A stretch of 41,993 nt of DNA from XYB2-FULL-45-11 sp964355525 (GTDB lineage Bacteria; Patescibacteriota; Patescibacteriia; UBA9934; GWF2-40-263): NCBI GenBank assembly GCA_964355525.1, contig CAYHDY010000004.1, positions 1 to 41,993 on the forward strand, written 5' to 3'. A program made the translations under genes and the position numbers. Under the pieces are notes generated by a model that saw only the letters and a program-made list of their open reading frames with translations, was not told the DNA's origin and made no database searches. Shown here piece by piece: positions 1-6,908 of this stretch. Position 1 is the stretch's first letter; the number at the start of each line of letters is the position of its first letter.

Positions 1-1178
1 TTTGTCGAACCGCCCGCGAGCAAAATAATGTTTCCGCCGTTTCCAAATCGTTTCAATGCGGCAAGTGTTCCTTCCGGGCTCGTCGCTGTCGTATCGTTCA
101 CATACATAACTCCTTCGACTTCCCCGACAACTTGCTGACGACCGGGGAGTCCTGCGAAGGTTTTCAGTGTCTCTCGAATATCTTCATCACTCGCGCCGAT
201 CAAGTGCGCGGCGAGCGAAGCGGCGAGCACATTCGAAATGTTATGTTCACCAACAAGAGCGACATCCGAAACGTTTGCGAATGTCACGGGTTTTCCATCG
301 ACGCGATAATTCAACGTGTCCCCGTCGCGATATGCCCCGAGTTTATCATTAGAAAGCGGATTGCTCGAAAACCAATGTACGCGTTTCGATGTGGTGCGCG
401 AAACAATTTCTTGCGTGATCTCCTGATCTGCATTTACGATGGCAATTTGTTCCGGCGTTTGAATTTTAAAAATAATTTCCTTCGCGGCGATGTATGCCTC
501 GTACGATGCGTAACGATCCAAGTGATCTTGATACGCGTTCGTCAAAATGGCGATGTCCGGACCTTTGCCGAGATCTTCAATACTCTCAAGAAGCCACGAA
601 GACAACTCAAGAACAATTGGCACAGGAGATTTTTCTTCGAGCAACCAATCAAGATCCTCAAGCGGTGAACGGGTAATGTTCCCGGCGATCACAGTTTTTG
701 GATGCACGCGACGCAAAATCTCACCAAGTAAAGCCGTCGTGGTCGATTTTCCACGCGTGCCGGTAATCGAATAAATCGGAAACGGACAGTAACGAAAGAA
801 CAGCGAAATATCGCTCTCGACGTGAATCCCTTCTTTTTTTGCGAGTTGAACAAACTCGGACTCGCGCGCAACACCCGGATTTTGCATCACAAGATCCACG
901 TTCGTAAAATCATCCTCATGATGTTCTCCGAGAACGAACACAGGCGCGTAGACATCGCGCGTTGGGTGTGAATTTTTATATTCCGTGTACCACTTCATGA
1001 TTTCTTCCACGGATTCTTTCAATTCCGTTTCCGATTTCAAATCTGTAATCACGATTTGTGCACCGTGACGCATAAGCCACTTGGCCGCGCCAACACCGCT
1101 TCCTTGTTTAAATCGTCCAAGACCCATCACGGTTACCATGGCGTCTTGGAAATTTTCGATTTTTGAGAGATCTAACAT
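1..1178 (-). CDS. murD: UDP-N-acetylmuramoyl-L-alanine--D-glutamate ligase (MurD), C-terminus cut by window edge
   Basis: MurD adds D-glutamate to UDP-MurNAc-L-Ala in the cytoplasmic stage of peptidoglycan synthesis. The minus strand reads open from ATG at 1178 to the window edge, about 392 codons. The N-terminal Rossmann domain starts MLDLSKIENF and carries VMGLGRFKQGSG. The Mur-ligase ATP loop GTRGKSTTT lies near residues 139-147, and NAYQDHLDRY matches the N-x-x-x-DHLDRY metal/substrate motif of MurD. The window ends just after the central/C-terminal junction (VNDTTATSPEGTLAAL), so the C-terminal domain is missing here only because of the window boundary. It lies away from the mraY-ftsW-murG block at 7070-10379, although it often clusters with these genes in other bacteria. 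A GT2 gene precedes it 9 bases upstream on the same strand, so they are probably co-transcribed. Confidence 0.93.
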   Translation of the reverse strand, partial: MLDLSKIENFQDAMVTVMGLGRFKQGSGVGAAKWLMRHGAQIVITDLKSETELKESVEEIMKWYTEYKNSHPTRDVYAPVFVLGEHHEDDFTNVDLVMQNPGVARESEFVQLAKKEGIHVESDISLFFRYCPFPIYSITGTRGKSTTTALLGEILRRVHPKTVIAGNITRSPLEDLDWLLEEKSPVPIVLELSSWLLESIEDLGKGPDIAILTNAYQDHLDRYASYEAYIAAKEIIFKIQTPEQIAIVNADQEITQEIVSRTTSKRVHWFSSNPLSNDKLGAYRDGDTLNYRVDGKPVTFANVSDVALVGEHNISNVLAASLAAHLIGASDEDIRETLKTFAGLPGRQQVVGEVEGVMYVNDTTATSPEGTLAALKRFGNGGNIILLAGGST

Positions 1179-1187
1179 AAAAAATAA

Positions 1188-1829
1188 CTATTTCACAAAT
1201 CGAACGATGAACATCGCGCGAACAATCTGTATAAACATGCGCAGATATTGTACCACAGCTTTTACAATCCCAACCTTTTGATATTTTCTTCGAATCGACA
1301 ATCCGCGAAGATCAACGGTTTTTAATCGGCCGCCGAGCAATCGGCAAGAATGATTCAAGGCAATCTCCACTTGAAATCCATTCATCAATTTTGAAGGGAC
1401 CGCTTCGAAAATCTCGCGTCTCATCGCTCGTTCTCCGCTGATGCGCGGAAATAAATGTGCAATCGCCGTGAAAAATCTTCCCCGATCTCGCATCCCGACA
1501 TTCATTCCGCACTCGCCGCGAAGAACGGGTTCGACAAGTTGTTCGATGTGCTTCGAAGTGAATCCGATTAAATCTGCATCGAGAAATAAAATAATATCTG
1601 CGTCGGTCTTTCCGAAACCGTACAACATCGCCTGACTTTTTCCTCGATTCGGGCGAAGTTCAAAAACCATTGCGCCGGCTTCTCGCGAAACTTCTGCCGT
1701 ACGGTCGATTGAACCGTCCGAGATAACAATGACCTCGCGAATCAACGATGATCCGCAAGCGATTTTCACAACGTTCGCAATCGTTTGTTCTTCATTGTAC
1801 GCGGGAATAATGGCGGTGACAGAAGACAT
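1188..1829 (-). CDS. Family 2 glycosyltransferase (GT-A fold)
   Basis: This 213-aa protein has the GT2 signature. The start TAIIPAYNEEQTI is the nucleotide-binding strand and loop, VIVISDGSIDRT holds the first conserved aspartate region, and ILFLDADLIG is the DXD metal site. The length is that of a bare catalytic domain with no obvious membrane anchor, as in soluble dolichyl-phosphate-mannose-synthase-like enzymes. The donor and acceptor cannot be read from sequence. I chose ATG at 1829 rather than the TTG six bases upstream, because it lies just past the upstream stop codon. It follows the hypothetical gene at 1832-2521 almost without a gap and precedes murD, so it probably belongs to the same transcript. 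A role in a cell-envelope glycolipid or glycan is inference. Confidence 0.85.
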   Translation of the reverse strand: MSSVTAIIPAYNEEQTIANVVKIACGSSLIREVIVISDGSIDRTAEVSREAGAMVFELRPNRGKSQAMLYGFGKTDADIILFLDADLIGFTSKHIEQLVEPVLRGECGMNVGMRDRGRFFTAIAHLFPRISGERAMRREIFEAVPSKLMNGFQVEIALNHSCRLLGGRLKTVDLRGLSIRRKYQKVGIVKAVVQYLRMFIQIVRAMFIVRFVK

Positions 1830-1831
1830 AT

Positions 1832-2521
1832 TCAAATGGATCCGGGAATAAATCCTTGGCGACGCCGCTTCATGCGCGTATATGTTTCTTTTAAAATATG
1901 TTTCATCTGAAAACCGATTTTCACATAGGTCTCAAACAAAGAAGGATCGCATGCGGAAATGATCGACATAGATTCAAGAACACGCTCGAGATATAAAATC
2001 GCAAGTCGACATTCCTTTTCCGCGATTTCATGCGCGAGAGGTTCCTCATTTCCCTCTTCTTCGATCACGACCGACAATTTGATGGGAATCAATTTAACAT
2101 TGAGGTAGATGCGAAACGCCGGTTCCCGAAAGACGCCCTGTTTTTTATAAAGCTCGTCAGCAATCTCAGAAACTTCCGTCGCCCACAGAAACACATGTTC
2201 ATAAAATGGCGGGCGTTTTGTTTCTTGAAAAAGCTCATCTGTTAAAACAATCCCCTCATTGAAATCTTCATTCGTTTCACGCATCGGCGACCGAATCAAT
2301 AAAAGTGGATTCGTATTTTGAGAGAATTCCGCCTCCGCTTGTTCTTCCGTTTCGATCTGTTCTTGAATCAACCCCTGTTCCATCGTGAGAAGGAACGGAT
2401 CAGACGCGTCATCATTACAACCCTCTTGTCCGTACACACGATAAATTTCATCGACATCCTCTTCAAGAAGATCGACTTCGTTTCGATGAAACATCCATGG
2501 ATGATCTGGATCGTGTGGCAC
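1832..2521 (-). CDS. Hypothetical protein, acidic N-terminal half
   Basis: I do not recognise this 229-aa protein. The first 100 residues are rich in Asp and Glu (for example LLEEDVDEIYRVYGQEG). The C-terminal half is more helical and ends in a basic stretch, TYTRMKRRRQGFIPGSI. No signal peptide, membrane span or metal motif is visible. The start is taken as GTG at 2521, six bases after the upstream stop; an internal ATG at 2494 is an alternative. It sits between a translin-family gene and a GT2 gene with almost no spacing, so the three are likely one transcript ending with murD. There is no clear Shine-Dalgarno site, as for many housekeeping genes in this window. Confidence 0.7.
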   Translation of the reverse strand: MPHDPDHPWMFHRNEVDLLEEDVDEIYRVYGQEGCNDDASDPFLLTMEQGLIQEQIETEEQAEAEFSQNTNPLLLIRSPMRETNEDFNEGIVLTDELFQETKRPPFYEHVFLWATEVSEIADELYKKQGVFREPAFRIYLNVKLIPIKLSVVIEEEGNEEPLAHEIAEKECRLAILYLERVLESMSIISACDPSLFETYVKIGFQMKHILKETYTRMKRRRQGFIPGSI

Positions 2522-2526
2522 ATGTT

Positions 2527-3117
2527 TTATTTATTGCGCAATGCAAGTTCGTACATCATCTCTTCGAGTGAACGCAGGTTCTTTTTTGCTTGATCAAATT
2601 TTGTACGCAAGTAACCAGTGAGATCGAGATCGAGCATGAACTCGATAATCATCGCGACTATCTCGCGCGCGCGAGCAGCTTCTTTCACATTTCCCGCTGT
2701 CACTTCTTTCATCGCATAGCGAACAACCTCTCCCGTGCAATCTGAAAGTCCGCCGAGATAGATGGCCGGTTCCATGGCGCGATCGGAAATTTTATCAATG
2801 GATTCGTTTTGGGTGTAGAGCAAAAACAATTGCGCTTCCGCATATTCCTCGAGAGCGGCACGAAATGATCCTTCTTCTTTGAGCGATACATTCACCTTGA
2901 ATAATTTTTCGCATTGCAAAAATAATGCATCCGCCTCCTGCATCAATGCGACAGCTGATTTCAAATCATCGCGATGCAAAGCAAAAATCACGCGTTTTGA
3001 TTTACTCAACGCTTCATTTGATTTTGACATCACAGTACGGCGATCCGCTTCCCGAGACTGATACTGTTTCTTGATGCTCGCAAAAATAGTTGGATTTTTC
3101 ATAGATGAACCTATCAT
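2527..3117 (-). CDS. Translin-family protein
   Basis: This all-helical protein of about 196 aa matches the translin/TRAX family in its C-terminal half. GLSDCTGEVVRYAMKEV corresponds to the family's GL.D..GEL.R.A signature, and DLTGYLRTKFDQAKKNLRS corresponds to the F-D-x-x-x-LRRK-x-D-x-x-R segment. Eukaryotic and archaeal members bind RNA or single-stranded DNA as ring oligomers, and TRAX-type subunits are metal-dependent RNases. I cannot see the TRAX acidic triad with confidence, so a binding role is the safer reading. ATG at 3117 is chosen because GAGG lies upstream; an upstream in-frame codon at 3141 and an ATG at 3099 are alternatives. Two more minus-strand genes follow closely. Confidence 0.72.
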   Translation of the reverse strand: MIGSSMKNPTIFASIKKQYQSREADRRTVMSKSNEALSKSKRVIFALHRDDLKSAVALMQEADALFLQCEKLFKVNVSLKEEGSFRAALEEYAEAQLFLLYTQNESIDKISDRAMEPAIYLGGLSDCTGEVVRYAMKEVTAGNVKEAARAREIVAMIIEFMLDLDLTGYLRTKFDQAKKNLRSLEEMMYELALRNK

Positions 3118-3164
3118 AGGCACTTTTTCCTCTTTTCGCAACGAGATGATAAACTAATAACATT

Positions 3165-4232
3165 ATGAATTCTTTTTTGAAATCTCTTTTTATCCTCACA
3201 GGTATCTTGATCTCTTCGAACCCATCAATCGTGTTTGCGGCAACGGACCCATCTGCCGTGTGGGATCACGGATTATTTCATGTAACAAGATACACCCTCG
3301 ATGCACCGATTCAATCACTCGGAATCGTCGGCGGACATCTTCTCGCAACCACAGCTCCGGATCAACATTTTTGGTACACCGATAATGAATTCATCCCCGT
3401 CCGCGGAACGGATCCAGCAAAGGCTCTCGGATATCCGATACGGACTCCATCAGAAACGCTCTTATCCGTTCCAGAAAAATCTCCGTGCAGTGTATTCAAA
3501 GACGCTGTTTCCGGCGTTTCTGTCACAGACACGCAAACGCTCTGTCTTCGATCAACCCCGGGTGGAGATTTTACGCTGGATCTGTCGCCGGTGATTGCAG
3601 GAACGAAGAAAGCACTATCCGTTGGATTCGGGAAACAACCTGTTTTGGAAAAAACAAAGCTCACATGGATCGGATACGATGGAAATCTATACATGGCGTT
3701 TTTACACCCAAGTTATTTCCAGTCGTCCGTATCCGCAATGAAAACGAAAACGAACCCGGCCGTTTTTCTCTTGCGAAACGGAGTAAAGTTTTCCATTCCA
3801 AACGAACACACATACTATTCCTGGTTTGATTCCTTCAAAACCGTCTCTCTATTCGATGCGAAAAAAGTGGCTTCTTATCCGTTCATGGGGAATGTTTCCT
3901 ATCGAGCAAACACACTTGTAAAATTTAAAGATGATTCAACGGTTTACGTGTATCAACCCGTGAATGATCCGTACGTTACATTTGGAAAAGACGTTAAAAT
4001 CATCGAGGAGAAAAAAGACCGATGGATCGTTCAAACCGTCAAAACCAAAACACCCGTCGAATTTCTAAAACGTCCGGAACTTCTCCGACCGATCGCCGCA
4101 GAATCCGTTGCCGCGGATTTGTACGGACCAGATTGGACAAAGCGAATTATCGAACTGGATTCGAATCAACAATCGCAATTTGCAACCACGGAAAAATCGT
4201 TTAACGTATTAACAGATTTGATCGTCGAATAA
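3165..4232 (+). CDS. Exported protein of unknown function
   Basis: This 355-aa protein has a clear Sec signal: a basic start (MNSFLKS), a hydrophobic core LFILTGILISS, and a likely cleavage after VFA-ATD near residue 26. The mature part is beta-rich, with many aromatic and Gly turns and short repeated-looking segments (LLRNGVKFSIPNEHTYYSW, KVASYPFMGNVSYRANTLV). It has no recognisable catalytic motif. The segment with VFLLRNGVKFSIPN resembles short beta repeats seen in Gram-positive and Patescibacteria surface proteins, but I cannot assign a family. It is divergent from the translin gene and is followed 37 bases later by the DNA-modification homologue. It probably acts outside the membrane or at the cell surface. 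Confidence 0.8.
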   Translation: MNSFLKSLFILTGILISSNPSIVFAATDPSAVWDHGLFHVTRYTLDAPIQSLGIVGGHLLATTAPDQHFWYTDNEFIPVRGTDPAKALGYPIRTPSETLLSVPEKSPCSVFKDAVSGVSVTDTQTLCLRSTPGGDFTLDLSPVIAGTKKALSVGFGKQPVLEKTKLTWIGYDGNLYMAFLHPSYFQSSVSAMKTKTNPAVFLLRNGVKFSIPNEHTYYSWFDSFKTVSLFDAKKVASYPFMGNVSYRANTLVKFKDDSTVYVYQPVNDPYVTFGKDVKIIEEKKDRWIVQTVKTKTPVEFLKRPELLRPIAAESVAADLYGPDWTKRIIELDSNQQSQFATTEKSFNVLTDLIVE

Positions 4233-4269
4233 AAAATCGATACGGTGTGTTTCGATACCGCAGATTCCT

Positions 4270-5238
4270 ATGTCACGCTCGTTTCAAACAACTCCCGTCT
4301 TTGACACCTACTGGCGATTCGCATTTGAACGTCAGGAAATTTTCTTTCGACGGTTGCGGGGCGATGTTGCTCCATGGACGTCAGATTCGATTTTGCGCGA
4401 ACATAAATTTACGAATGTGTATCGCTCCACGGATCGCGTCAGTCAATTTCTGATTCGCGATGTGATTTACGATTCGAAGTATTCGCAAGCGAACGACGAA
4501 GTGATGTTTCGCATTTTGCTTTTCAAATTTTTCAACAAGATTGAAACGTGGAAGTCTATTGTCGACGCAATCGGTGCGCCGACGTGGTGCGATTTCGATT
4601 TCGAAACATATGCGAAGATTCTCGATCGGCTCATGGTTGAGAATCAGCGCATCTACTCCGCCGCATACATCATGCCGCCCGCGTTTCGAAACGAACCGCG
4701 AAAACATCGCACACATTTGCGACTTCTCGAAATGATGATGCGGGATCATCTCACGAACAAACTCGAACAAACACCTTCGATGAAACACGCGTTCGAACTC
4801 CTTCGAAGCTACTCCGGCATCGGTGATTTTTTGGCGTACCAATTCGCGATCGACATCAATTACAGCAACGTGACGAATTTTTCCGAAAATGATTTTACGA
4901 TTGCCGGTCCGGGAGCGCGTGATGGCATTCGAAAATGTTTCACAGATCTCGCCGGACGAAGTGAAACGGACGTGATTCACTTCATGATCGAAACCCAAGA
5001 CGAACAATTCGCCCGACTCAAACTTCCGTTCCAAAATTTATTCAGCCGTCCGTTACACCTCATCGACGCACAAAATATTTTCTGCGAAGTCAGTAAGTAT
5101 TCGCGAGTCGCGCATCCCGACGTCGCGGGAATTTCGAATCGAACAAGAATCAAACAAACGTTTCACTCAAACGGTACGATCGAACCGTTATTTTTTCCAC
5201 CGAAATGGAACATCGAATCAATTGCCACTACGGCATAA
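4270..5238 (+). CDS. Alpha-glutamyl/putrescinyl-thymine pyrophosphorylase-like protein (5-hmdU DNA kinase helical-domain family)
   Basis: The 322-aa sequence matches, from memory, the helical family that acts on 5-hydroxymethyl-dU or its pyrophosphorylated form in phage thymine hypermodification. Shared motifs in order are YWRFAFERQEIFFRRL, APWTSDSIL, KFTNVYRSTDRVSQFLI, FNKIETW, RIYSAAYIMP, GIGDFLAYQFAIDINYS, GPGARDGIRKCF, LIDAQNIFCEVSKYSRVAHP and the terminal FPPKW. It appears full length. Known phage relatives work beside a hydroxymethyluridine kinase and modified-base enzymes, none of which is visible here. Chromosomal copies are often solitary, and their substrate is unknown. A role in modified DNA or nucleotide metabolism is inferred from family only. 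The downstream 97-aa gene starts 55 bases later. Confidence 0.85.
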   Translation: MSRSFQTTPVFDTYWRFAFERQEIFFRRLRGDVAPWTSDSILREHKFTNVYRSTDRVSQFLIRDVIYDSKYSQANDEVMFRILLFKFFNKIETWKSIVDAIGAPTWCDFDFETYAKILDRLMVENQRIYSAAYIMPPAFRNEPRKHRTHLRLLEMMMRDHLTNKLEQTPSMKHAFELLRSYSGIGDFLAYQFAIDINYSNVTNFSENDFTIAGPGARDGIRKCFTDLAGRSETDVIHFMIETQDEQFARLKLPFQNLFSRPLHLIDAQNIFCEVSKYSRVAHPDVAGISNRTRIKQTFHSNGTIEPLFFPPKWNIESIATTA

Positions 5239-5293
5239 TTATGACAAACTGATCGCGACTCATCGTTCTTTCTCCACCCCCGCGAGGTTTTCC

Positions 5294-5587
5294 ATGACCC
5301 AGCCGCCATCCGCGTCGACACCCGAACATTCCACGCCATCGCACGCCGACTTCGAAATGGAACAGCGCTTGCAATGTGACTATCTTCTGTCGCTTCTGTC
5401 GATCGATGAAATCCTCTGGCTCACCGACCCGGCCGCAACCGAACTTCTCGCATCCACGCCACCGCTCGACCGCCGTGCGGAAATCAAAGCGATCGTGATC
5501 GCGCTCTACACTATTCAGACCATGCACGGCCCCGGCCGCGTCCGTCTGTTCGAGGAAGCCCGTCTCGAGATCTTCAAGAAGAACTGA
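5294..5587 (+). CDS. Small hypothetical protein, accessory-style gene
   Basis: This 97-aa protein begins MTQPPSASTPEHS, a Pro/Ser/Thr-rich tail, followed by a helical core (LQCDYLLSLLSIDEILWL, then RRAEIKAIVIALYTIQTM) and ends RLEIFKKN. I do not recognise a family. ATG at 5294 is chosen over an upstream in-frame start at 5222 because GAGG lies 6 bases before it and because the upstream start would overlap the previous gene. Its codons are GC-rich compared with the genes on either side (many CTC, GCC, GTG and CGC), like the accessory genes at 11677-13907 and 27351-38494. A terminator follows at once. Confidence 0.7.
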   Translation: MTQPPSASTPEHSTPSHADFEMEQRLQCDYLLSLLSIDEILWLTDPAATELLASTPPLDRRAEIKAIVIALYTIQTMHGPGRVRLFEEARLEIFKKN

Positions 5588-5600
5588 TTCCGATCCTCTG

Positions 5601-5630
5601 CCGTTCATCGATCCGATGACGGTTTTTTCT
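5601..5630 (+). terminator. Rho-independent terminator
   Basis: The stem CCGTTCATCG / CGATGACGG, with one bulged base, has a short loop and is followed by a run of six T. It closes the 97-aa gene and separates it from the toxin-antitoxin promoter. Confidence 0.75.
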
Positions 5631-5646
5631 TTTCGGATGTTCTGTT

Positions 5647-5687
5647 TTGACACCTCTCTTTCAAGGTGATACACTTGAGATACACTT
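5647..5687 (+). promoter_or_regulatory. Toxin-antitoxin promoter with overlapping direct-repeat operator
   Basis: A -35 TTGACA (5647-5652), a 17-base spacer and a -10 TACACT (5670-5675) lie upstream of the antitoxin start at 5702. The sequence GATACACTT occurs twice, 11 bases apart (5668-5676 and 5679-5687), covering the -10 box and the predicted start of transcription. This layout suits autorepression by the antitoxin or the complex; that is inference. Confidence 0.65.
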
Positions 5688-5701
5688 AATTGATTGTCTT
5701 T

Positions 5702-5923
5702 ATGCCAACAACAAAATATCGCATCAATGTCAGCATGCCAGCGGATGTGGAAAAACATCTGATCTCACTTGCGAAACGCGATGCCGTTCCCTGCGCCACA
5801 AAAGCCCTTGAGCTTATCAAACTCGCAATGGAAATAGAAGGAGATGCTGTTTGGAACAAACTCGCAGCAACACGCGACACAAAAAATGCCAAATTCGTTT
5901 CTCATAAAAATGCATGGAAGTGA
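5702..5923 (+). CDS. Antitoxin, ribbon-helix-helix-like
   Basis: This 73-aa protein starts MPTTKYRINVSMPADVEK, which looks like the N-terminal beta-strand and first helix of a CopG/Arc-type ribbon-helix-helix DNA-binding domain. It is followed by helices and a basic tail (KNAKFVSHKNAWK) that could wrap the toxin. The start is ATG at 5702; a TTG twelve bases upstream is in frame but less likely. Its last codons overlap the start of the RelE-like gene by 10 bases, the usual coupling in type II toxin-antitoxin operons. It probably represses its own promoter through the repeats at 5668-5687. Confidence 0.78.
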   Translation: MPTTKYRINVSMPADVEKHLISLAKRDAVPCATKALELIKLAMEIEGDAVWNKLAATRDTKNAKFVSHKNAWK

Positions 5924-6195
5924 ATTTTGAAATCCACTATCATGATCACGTTGTCAAAGAAGACATTCCGAAACTGTCTTCTCTTTTAAAACAACAAATA
6001 AAAACCGCGATCGAACAAAAACTTACGAACCACCCGGAACTTTTTGGAAAACCACTTAGACAATCCTTAAACGGATATCGCAAACTCCGTGTCGGCGATT
6101 ATCGGATCATCTTCCGCATCGAAAAGAAAAACGTAAAAATTTTCATGATCGAACACAGATCTGTCGTTTACAAAATTCTCGAAAAACGATTATAG
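5914..6195 (+). CDS. RelE/ParE-superfamily toxin
   Basis: This 93-aa protein has the RelE/YafQ-like plan: an N-terminal strand (VNFEIHYHDHVVKEDIP), a helical hairpin (LSSLLKQQIKTAIEQKL), then the core strands GKPLRQSLNGYRKLRVGDY, RIIFRIE and VKIFMIEHRSVVYKIL. RKLRVGDYRIIF is the family's most recognisable segment, with basic residues that contact ribosomal RNA in RelE-type mRNA interferases. A ParE-like gyrase inhibitor cannot be excluded. It overlaps the antitoxin by 10 bases and both are full length. The tRNA-Lys promoter starts only 10 bases after its stop. Confidence 0.85.
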   Translation: MEVNFEIHYHDHVVKEDIPKLSSLLKQQIKTAIEQKLTNHPELFGKPLRQSLNGYRKLRVGDYRIIFRIEKKNVKIFMIEHRSVVYKILEKRL

Positions 6196-6204
6196 CGGCG
6201 AGGC

Positions 6205-6233
6205 TTGCAAGAATTTTCGCAACCTGATATATT
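6205..6233 (+). promoter_or_regulatory. Promoter of the tRNA-Lys locus
   Basis: TTGCAA (6205-6210), a 17-base spacer and TATATT (6228-6233) lie just upstream of the truncated tRNA copy at 6254. This is probably the original tRNA promoter. It now drives the fragment, the GIY-YIG gene and the intact tRNA as one transcript. Confidence 0.65.
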
Positions 6234-6253
6234 TTCGCTCGTTAGACGCATAT

Positions 6254-6288
6254 GCGCTGGTAGCTCAGTGGTAGAGCAGGGGCCTTTT
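6254..6288 (+). pseudogene. 5' half of tRNA-Lys, broken in the anticodon
   Basis: These 35 bases are identical to the first 35 bases of the intact tRNA at 6579: acceptor strand, D-arm and the anticodon stem up to the UUU anticodon. The copy stops inside the anticodon loop, where the palindrome at 6287-6320 begins. It cannot make a tRNA and looks like the left-hand duplicate left by insertion of the GIY-YIG unit. Confidence 0.88.
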
Positions 6289-6320
6289 TCCGCCAGAGGC
6301 GGATCCGCCTCTGGCGGAAA
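6287..6320. repeat. Perfect 34-bp palindrome at the tRNA break point
   Basis: The sequence reads TTTCCGCCAGAGGC, then GGATCC, then the exact reverse complement of the first block. It joins the truncated tRNA to the leader of the GIY-YIG gene. Its T-rich end overlaps the tRNA anticodon T-run, so the exact junction is ambiguous by about two bases. As RNA it would form a very strong hairpin. Confidence 0.9.
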
Positions 6321-6331
6321 GCGGACTCAAT

Positions 6332-6574
6332 ATGTATTACGTGTATATTCTTTTAAGCGAATCACATCAAACAAGATATATCGGGTCTTGTAAGGATATC
6401 GAAATTCGTTTACAAGAACATAATGCAGGCATGAGTCGTTACACGTCTGGTCGTAAACCATGGAAGATTATTTATACAGAATCGTTTCAAACACGTACGG
6501 AAGCAATAAAACGAGAAAAATTTCTCAAATCTGGACAAGGAAGAAAATGGCTGGATGAAAACAGACATAAATAA
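6332..6574 (+). CDS. GIY-YIG nuclease domain protein inside a duplicated tRNA-Lys
   Basis: This 80-aa single-domain protein has the GIY-YIG fold motifs. YVYIL at residues 3-7 and RYIG at 15-18 are the two namesake strands, R26 in RLQEHN is the likely catalytic arginine, and the glutamate in EAIKREKFLKS (E57 or E62) is the metal ligand. The length fits the UPF0213/YhbQ-like family. These are stand-alone domains, usually of unknown role, while larger relatives are homing endonucleases. The gene lies exactly between a broken tRNA-Lys 5' half and a complete tRNA-Lys, five bases from the latter, which suggests a mobile unit that enters the anticodon loop and rebuilds the target. No strong Shine-Dalgarno site is seen. 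Confidence 0.88.
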   Translation: MYYVYILLSESHQTRYIGSCKDIEIRLQEHNAGMSRYTSGRKPWKIIYTESFQTRTEAIKREKFLKSGQGRKWLDENRHK

Positions 6575-6578
6575 ACAT

Positions 6579-6653
6579 GCGCTGGTAGCTCAGTGGTAGA
6601 GCAGGGGCCTTTTAAGCCCAAGGTCGCGGGTCCGATCCCCGCCCGGCGCACCA
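6579..6653 (+). tRNA. tRNA-Lys (UUU)
   Basis: The sequence folds as a full cloverleaf. The acceptor stem GCGCTGG pairs with CCGGCGC with one G-U pair, the D-stem is GCTC/GAGC, the anticodon loop CTTTTAA gives anticodon UUU, the T-stem is GCGGG/CCCGC, and discriminator A and CCA are encoded. The top pair of the anticodon stem (G27-A43) is mismatched. The T-loop reads TCCGATC, so position 55 is C rather than the near-universal U. Because its promoter now lies 350 bases upstream, release of the 5' end must rely on RNase P processing of a long precursor. Confidence 0.93.
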
Positions 6654-6657
6654 AAAA

Positions 6658-6682
6658 AACATCAACTCTGTTGGTGTTTTTT
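6658..6682 (+). terminator. Terminator of tRNA-Lys
   Basis: ACATCAA pairs with TTGGTGT across a short loop and is followed by a run of seven T. It lies five bases after the encoded CCA. Confidence 0.8.
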
Positions 6683-6698
6683 TAATTACTATTGTGAA

Positions 6699-6804
6699 GG
6701 GTCCGATGCGTGAGAGAAGAGAGTGGTAAAACCAAAAGGCACTTTGGTTTTACCCGAACGATCGAACGCAATATTGCGAAGCAATATCCCCGCCCGGCGC
6801 ACCA
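6699..6804 (+). pseudogene. 3' end of tRNA-Lys split by a 78-bp hairpin-rich insert
   Basis: Bases 6699-6707 (GGGTCCGAT) and 6786-6804 (ATCCCCGCCCGGCGCACCA) match the T-arm, acceptor strand and CCA of the intact tRNA. Between them, 6708-6785 holds two inverted repeats: a 12-bp arm pair GGTAAAACCAAA / TTTGGTTTTACC, and ATATTGC / GCAATAT. Only the 3' portion of the tRNA is present, so this is a remnant of a further duplication or insertion at the same gene. Confidence 0.8.
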
Positions 6805-6810
6805 CAAAAA

Positions 6811-6838
6811 ACATCGAACAAATAGTTCGATGTTTTTT
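6811..6838 (+). terminator. Terminator after the tRNA remnant
   Basis: ACATCGAAC and GTTCGATGT form a perfect 9-bp stem followed by a T-run. Its position just after the remnant's CCA parallels the terminator of the intact tRNA, which suggests that the remnant was once an expressed tRNA. Confidence 0.8.
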
Positions 6839-6908
6839 GTTGTAAACACTTGCACCATCTGCGATCCTCTGATAAAATTTTTTTACTCATTTTCTAATTT
6901 GATATTTT

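Noticed and set aside
5228..5758. 176-codon minus-strand frame across the 97-aa gene and toxin-antitoxin promoter
   Set aside because: It crosses a terminator and a consensus promoter on the other strand and has no ribosome site or domain.
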